Positions 60,698 to 64,000 of a stretch of DNA of 64,000 nucleotides are shown piece by piece; position 1 is the stretch's first letter; every line of letters starts with the position of its first letter. The DNA is from Methylobacterium sp. FF17 (lineage in GTDB: Bacteria; Pseudomonadota; Alphaproteobacteria; Rhizobiales; Beijerinckiaceae). The stretch is from contig NZ_CP107533.1 of the NCBI RefSeq assembly GCF_025813715.1, positions 1 through 64,000 of the forward strand, read 5' to 3'. Both the position numbers and the translations under genes were made by a program. The notes under the pieces are model-generated. The model was not told the DNA's origin, did not search any database, and saw only the letters and a program-made list of their open reading frames with translations.

Positions 60698-61834
60698 TCA
60701 CTCCGCGGCCACGGCGGCCGCAGAGGCGGTGCGGAGGAATTTCGGGGCGACGACGATCTTGAGGAGGCGCTGCTCGACCGCGGCCGAGCGGCCGTCCCGG
60801 CCGACCTTGAGGGCGGTGGCGCGGGTCTTGACGATCGGCAGGCTGACCGCGCCCTGCGCGGCGAGGTCGTGGTAGCGGCGCATGCCGGCGAAGTCCCGGT
60901 CGAGCCGCGCCAGGCCGTCGTCGAAGGCAGCCCTGGCCTGGGCCACGCCGACGTCCAGGCCGCCCTTGTAGCCGACGTCCCAGTTGGCCTGCTCCACATC
61001 CCCCTTCGGCGGGGTCCACGTCGTCTTGGCCTCCGGAGGCGGCGCCACGGTGAGATAGTCGCGCCAGTTCGGCGGCTGCACCGTGACCCGCGCGTCGCGC
61101 AGGATCTCGAAGCTCCCGAGCGTGGTGACGAGGAGGGTGCGGTTCGGGGTCTGGCGTACCTCGCGCAGCTCGGACACCACCGGGGCCACGATGTCGGGTC
61201 CGACCATCACCGCCGCGAACGGGTAGCGCTGGTCGAGCCGGGCGCTGATCTCGGGCGTGTCGAGGTAGGCGGCGATCCGCCGCGACTCCTCGCGGTAGCC
61301 GTCCTGGATGCCGGTCGAACGTGCCGTGCGTTGGACCACCTTGGTCGGGCGGTTGGCGTCGCCGAACACCCCGGCCGAGTAGCGGCTGAAATCGGGGTTG
61401 GCCGGGTGCGGCGGCGCGGGCGCCGGCTGGTTGTCGCCGAGGTTGGGCGGGAAGGGCTGCGGGCCGTCCTGGCCGGGCAGGCTGCGCGGGCCGTTGGCGA
61501 TCTGGGCGAGGGCGTTGGCCTGGGCGATGCCGCCGGGGCCGTAATAGCCCGGCGGCGGATACCCGCCGTAGCCGGGCCCGCCGTAGCCGCCGTAGCCGGT
61601 GCCGTAGCCGCCATAGCCGGGAGTGGCGTAGCCGCCGCCATAACCGGCGCCGTAGCCACCGTAACCCGGGGCAGCGTAGCCGCCAAAGGCCCCACCGTAG
61701 CCCGCGCCGTAGCCGGTCGAGACCGGAGCGCAGGCGGCCGGGTTCTGGGCGCAGTACATATTGGCGACCTGGGCCGCGGCCGGATGGCCGGCGAGGCATA
61801 GAGCGGTGGAGAGGAGCCATCCCTTCAGGCGCAT
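60698..61834 (-). CDS. dotC: DotC/TraI family outer-membrane-complex protein with Gly-Tyr repeat region
   Basis: 378 residues with a signal peptide (MRLKGWLLSTALCLAGHPAA). A Gly/Tyr-rich region at about 40-105 repeats GYGGYG-type units (PGYGGYGAGYGGGYATPGYG). The conserved part follows: REESRRIAAYLDTPEIS, VVSELREVRQTPNRTLLVTT and PPNWRDYLTVAPPP; PPNWRDYL is a DotC hallmark. No lipobox cysteine in the usual place, unlike Legionella DotC. With DotD and DotH it forms the outer-membrane ring. Confidence 0.85.
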   Translation of the reverse strand: MRLKGWLLSTALCLAGHPAAAQVANMYCAQNPAACAPVSTGYGAGYGGAFGGYAAPGYGGYGAGYGGGYATPGYGGYGTGYGGYGGPGYGGYPPPGYYGPGGIAQANALAQIANGPRSLPGQDGPQPFPPNLGDNQPAPAPPHPANPDFSRYSAGVFGDANRPTKVVQRTARSTGIQDGYREESRRIAAYLDTPEISARLDQRYPFAAVMVGPDIVAPVVSELREVRQTPNRTLLVTTLGSFEILRDARVTVQPPNWRDYLTVAPPPEAKTTWTPPKGDVEQANWDVGYKGGLDVGVAQARAAFDDGLARLDRDFAGMRRYHDLAAQGAVSLPIVKTRATALKVGRDGRSAAVEQRLLKIVVAPKFLRTASAAAVAAE

Positions 61835-61838
61835 GGCT

Positions 61839-61979
61839 CTAGATCCCGTGCTCGCGCAGCTTGGCATCGACGTGGCCCGAGGTGCTGCCGCCCGTGCTGA
61901 CGCAGGCCGGAAGTAGAACGCACATCCCGACCAGCACGACAAGCAGTTGAACAAGGGATACGACGCGGCTTCTGTCCAT
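61839..61979 (-). CDS. Short lipoprotein in the DotD position
   Basis: 46 residues, with AGAGG before the ATG. MDRSRVVSLVQLLVVLVGMC, then VLLPACVSTG gives a lipoprotein signal with lipobox LPAC. Only about 20 residues follow the lipid-anchored Cys, ending HVDAKLREHGI. VDxKL at that place resembles the start of the DotD mature region, so this may be a DotD gene cut short. It could equally be an independent small lipoprotein. dotC starts four bases after its stop. Confidence 0.6.
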   Translation of the reverse strand: MDRSRVVSLVQLLVVLVGMCVLLPACVSTGGSTSGHVDAKLREHGI

Positions 61980-62078
61980 ACTGATGCCTCTGAAGATTTT
62001 GTTTGTCTTGACCTTGCCGTGGCGGTCCATGTCGTTCCACAAGACAGGACGCAGAAACATCCTGAACGAGCGGGAGCC

Positions 62079-62597
62079 ATGGGGATCAGGTCGTTTGTGA
62101 GAAACCGGCTCGCGCGCCGGGTCGGGCCGGAGCACCGACGCTTCGCGAGCATGACCGGCACGGTGCTCGGCGGCACCCACGCCCCCTGCCCGGATTGCCG
62201 GCGCGGCCAGCTCGTCGCCGTTCCCGACGCGCTCGACCGGCGCAGGTGCGACGACCCCGCCTGCGGCGCGGAATACGCGCTGGCCGAGCTCGGCCGCACC
62301 TTCGCCCAGGAGGGCGCCGACCTGCGCGCGCTGGCAGCCCACGAGCGCCGGCAGGCCTTTACCCTGTTCGTGGCGGCCGAGATCATCGGCGTGCTGGCCG
62401 CCGCGTGGGCCGTCTACGCGCATTCCTGGCTCACGCTGTGGGGGGCGCTGCTCCTGTGCATCGTGGTCTGCGCCACCGCGATGGTGTCGCGCTACCGCGC
62501 CTGGCAGCTCGAGCAGGGCCGGATGTTCGAGGCGCGGGCGCCGCTCGGCGCATACCTCGCCGCCGAATTCGACGGCCTGTTTCGCCGTAACCGTTGA
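62079..62597 (+). CDS. Zinc-ribbon membrane protein, divergent from dotDCB
   Basis: 172 residues from the ATG at 62079. HAPCPDCRRGQLVAVPDALD and RRCDDPACGAEYALAELGRT form a four-cysteine zinc ribbon. Two membrane segments follow (FTLFVAAEIIGVLAAAWAVY and LTLWGALLLCIVVCATAMVS). The tail is QLEQGRMFEARAPLGAYLAA. It is the only plus-strand gene embedded in the conjugation block until the right edge. Its promoter space overlaps that of the lipoprotein gene. I do not recognise a conjugation role. Confidence 0.7.
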   Translation: MGIRSFVRNRLARRVGPEHRRFASMTGTVLGGTHAPCPDCRRGQLVAVPDALDRRRCDDPACGAEYALAELGRTFAQEGADLRALAAHERRQAFTLFVAAEIIGVLAAAWAVYAHSWLTLWGALLLCIVVCATAMVSRYRAWQLEQGRMFEARAPLGAYLAAEFDGLFRRNR

Positions 62598-62650
62598 GCG
62601 CCGGATCGCGCGGTCCGGCGCGAGCGTCGGAAGGGCAGGGGACCGCATCG

Positions 62651-63217
62651 TCAGCCCCCGATCATCGTGCAGACGTTCGCGAGCGACACGTCCATCCTGA
62701 TCGTGTTGCCGACGAGCTGCGCCACGTCGTTGATGAAGAAGGCCAGCGTGCCGCCGACGAGGTAGAGGAAGGCCGAGCCCGGGCCGCCGGGCTGGCCGCT
62801 CGTGGCGTGGTAGAGCTTGGTCCCGGCCACGAGCCACGCGAGCGCGCCGAGGCACATGAAGCAATAGGTGACGGCGAGCCGGATCTGCTCGCAGGTCGAG
62901 CCGCGCGGCGACGCGCCGTAGTTGAACATGCCGTAGGTGATGTCGCCGCCCAGAACGAACGAGTTGGCGAATTTCCACAGCAGGACGGGGGCGACGATCA
63001 TGGCGCTCGCCAGCGCGAGCCGGCCGAAGGCGGCATCGAGCGTCCCGGGCCGGTTGGAGAATTTATATTCTCCCGCAGCCACATTGTAGAGAACATATAA
63101 TCCGGACGTGCCATACCAGATGCCAAGCAGGGCGATGACCAAAAAGATCAGGTTGACGAAGAGCGGGAACACCTCGCCCAGCGACGCCAGCAGACTGCCG
63201 AGATCCGGAATAGCCAT
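62651..63217 (-). CDS. IcmC/DotE/TraQ-like membrane protein
   Basis: 188 residues with four or so membrane segments: FPLFVNLIFLVIALLGIWYG, the LALASAMIVAPVLLWKFANS region, AVTYCFMCLGALAWLVAGTK, and AFLYLVGGTLAFFINDVAQL ending VGNTIRMD. The last segment with its N-D-x-AQ-x-x-GN pattern resembles IcmC/DotE/DotV-type proteins, small polytopic parts of type IVB systems. The start overlaps the upstream stop (TGATG). Assignment to a specific member is tentative. Confidence 0.6.
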   Translation of the reverse strand: MAIPDLGSLLASLGEVFPLFVNLIFLVIALLGIWYGTSGLYVLYNVAAGEYKFSNRPGTLDAAFGRLALASAMIVAPVLLWKFANSFVLGGDITYGMFNYGASPRGSTCEQIRLAVTYCFMCLGALAWLVAGTKLYHATSGQPGGPGSAFLYLVGGTLAFFINDVAQLVGNTIRMDVSLANVCTMIGG

Positions 63218-63567
63218 CACCGCGCCCCTTTAGAACCATTCGACTGGTATTCCAGTCGTTCCAATCTCTCTTCCAGCGTGTTGATACGCTCCCTCAGCTC
63301 CTCCAGTTTCAGATTTGTCGGGTCCATATCGAGATCCGGCCTTCGGTAGAGGCGCTTTTCTTCAGCACTTCCATCATGATACTCAAATCTCGATCTGCTC
63401 TTCTTCTGTCCCTCGGGAAGCGCCGGGTCGGCAGCAGCGTGTTGCACCGCACAAACGAAACCAACGCTAAGTAAAATCGCCAAGGTTGTGTTTCGCGATC
63501 CGGACCGAACCCAATGTTGCGGGCCGGTTTCCACGCTGCGTGGTCCGCGCTGTCGTTGGCACTGCAT
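63217..63567 (-). CDS. Exported protein with C-terminal coiled coil
   Basis: 116 residues. After a basic start comes a hydrophobic export segment (NTTLAILLSVGFVCAVQHAA), then a charged region (EGQKKSRSRFEYHDGSAEEK). It ends with LKLEELRERINTLEERLERL, a regular heptad coiled coil. The first ATG (63567) gives a long pre-signal stretch; a shorter start would be more usual, but I found no better codon. First gene of the minus-strand block here; the 235-base gap before it (63568-63802) holds the promoters of this and the divergent gene. Confidence 0.6.
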   Translation of the reverse strand: MQCQRQRGPRSVETGPQHWVRSGSRNTTLAILLSVGFVCAVQHAAADPALPEGQKKSRSRFEYHDGSAEEKRLYRRPDLDMDPTNLKLEELRERINTLEERLERLEYQSNGSKGAR

Positions 63568-63802
63568 GGCGTTGACTAGGAGCTCTTACGCGAACCAGCC
63601 TCAGCGACATGAAGCATATACCCATGCATCGTTTTTGAATGCAAAATATACATCGCGTGCGACTGTGTTACGGACACCCTGACGACTCCCGATTTAGGCC
63701 GGTCGACTCTTCATATGCTTGCCATTCCTTGACACGTCGGGCGCACCTTCGCAATAAGCTCCCCGTGCAGGAATTCAGCGACTTCCACGAGGCAAACTCA
63801 GT

Positions 63803-64000
63803 ATGGAGAACGCAGTCAAACACTTGGCCTGGGCCGGATCACTCGTTGCGTGTGCCTATCTTGCCACAGCCCACAACTGGGTTCCGATCTCGGTTCAGAT
63901 CGTTGCGGGTACACCTAATCAGTCCGTGGCAGCGCTTCCATTGACGGCCCCTGCGGCAGGCGCGGCGACCGTTCCGACCACCCCGTCGGCGCCCGGGCTG
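63803..64000 (+). CDS. Membrane-anchored protein, N-terminal fragment (runs off right edge)
   Basis: 66 codons open from the ATG at 63803 to the edge. MENAVKHLAWAGSLVACAYL, then ATAHNWVPISVQIVAG predicts one N-terminal membrane segment, and the region after it becomes Ala/Pro/Thr-rich (ALPLTAPAAGAATVPTTPSA). One membrane anchor followed by a Pro-rich linker is common in channel components such as DotG/IcmE or TonB-like proteins, but the visible part is too short to say. Confidence 0.55.
   Translation, partial: MENAVKHLAWAGSLVACAYLATAHNWVPISVQIVAGTPNQSVAALPLTAPAAGAATVPTTPSAPGL

Noticed and set aside
61550-61720. Short-period repeats suggestive of a CRISPR-like or satellite array
   Set aside because: The repeats are 9-21 bp codon-level repeats of Gly/Tyr inside the dotC reading frame, without spacers.
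59789-61801. 670-codon plus-strand frame over dotB and dotC
   Set aside because: Antisense shadow rich in Arg, Gly, Ala and Asp with no recognisable domain; dotB and dotC motifs are unambiguous on the other strand.

Overview
The window is a high-GC alphaproteobacterial accessory replicon, most simply a megaplasmid of Methylobacterium or a close relative. That assignment is inference. It rests on repABC-type replication and partition genes, a MucR-type regulator, a Dot/Icm-like (type IVB, IncI-like) conjugation operon, DUF736 and ArdC plasmid genes, and IS630 and IS1380 elements. I saw no rRNA, tRNA or CRISPR array.

Layout. 1-1003: the start of an ArdC-like antirestriction gene and a P-loop kinase gene broken by one in-frame stop. 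1567-11944: the most interesting region. A 910-residue protein with a PfkB-like domain, an AAA+ ATPase and a RyR domain is divergent from a 2082-residue SIR2 / degenerate STAND-like ATPase / alanine-rich helix / TPR protein. This looks like a two-gene immune module, with a truncated IS630 copy sitting between the genes. 12299-15997: an IS1380 element joined to a 166-bp MITE-like element, a methyltransferase, and a complete IS630 copy inserted exactly in a stop codon. 15994-22200: plasmid housekeeping and decay (DUF736, MucR, a Phd/PemK-like pair, a DUF6884-like gene, frameshifted and truncated genes, an IS630 remnant).

22318-34965: a catabolic island. ETF alpha, ETF beta and ETF-quinone oxidoreductase lie beside a type III CoA-transferase, acyl-CoA dehydrogenase, enoyl-CoA hydratase, 3-hydroxyacyl-CoA dehydrogenase, a 3-oxoadipyl-CoA-type thiolase, an MFS carrier and an IclR regulator. 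Together they encode a complete beta-oxidation route for a dicarboxylate such as adipate: uptake, CoA activation, four oxidation steps, and electron delivery to quinone. Two matching 19-bp operator-like sites flank the divergent promoters.

35111-44666: a serine recombinase, two VapBC modules, a bacteriophytochrome kinase split by an in-frame TAG, and plasmid genes of unknown function. Several genes here and elsewhere share an upstream hairpin. 45042-49890: repA, repB and repC in the unusual transcription order repC-repA-repB, with two copies of a parS-like palindrome. 49930-64000: a tightly overlapping Dot/Icm-like operon read right to left (DotD-like, DotC, DotB, M15-like hydrolase, IcmT, several exported proteins, M23 hydrolase, DotA/TraY), ending in a DotL-like coupling protein whose Walker motifs are lost. 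A divergent gene runs off the right edge.
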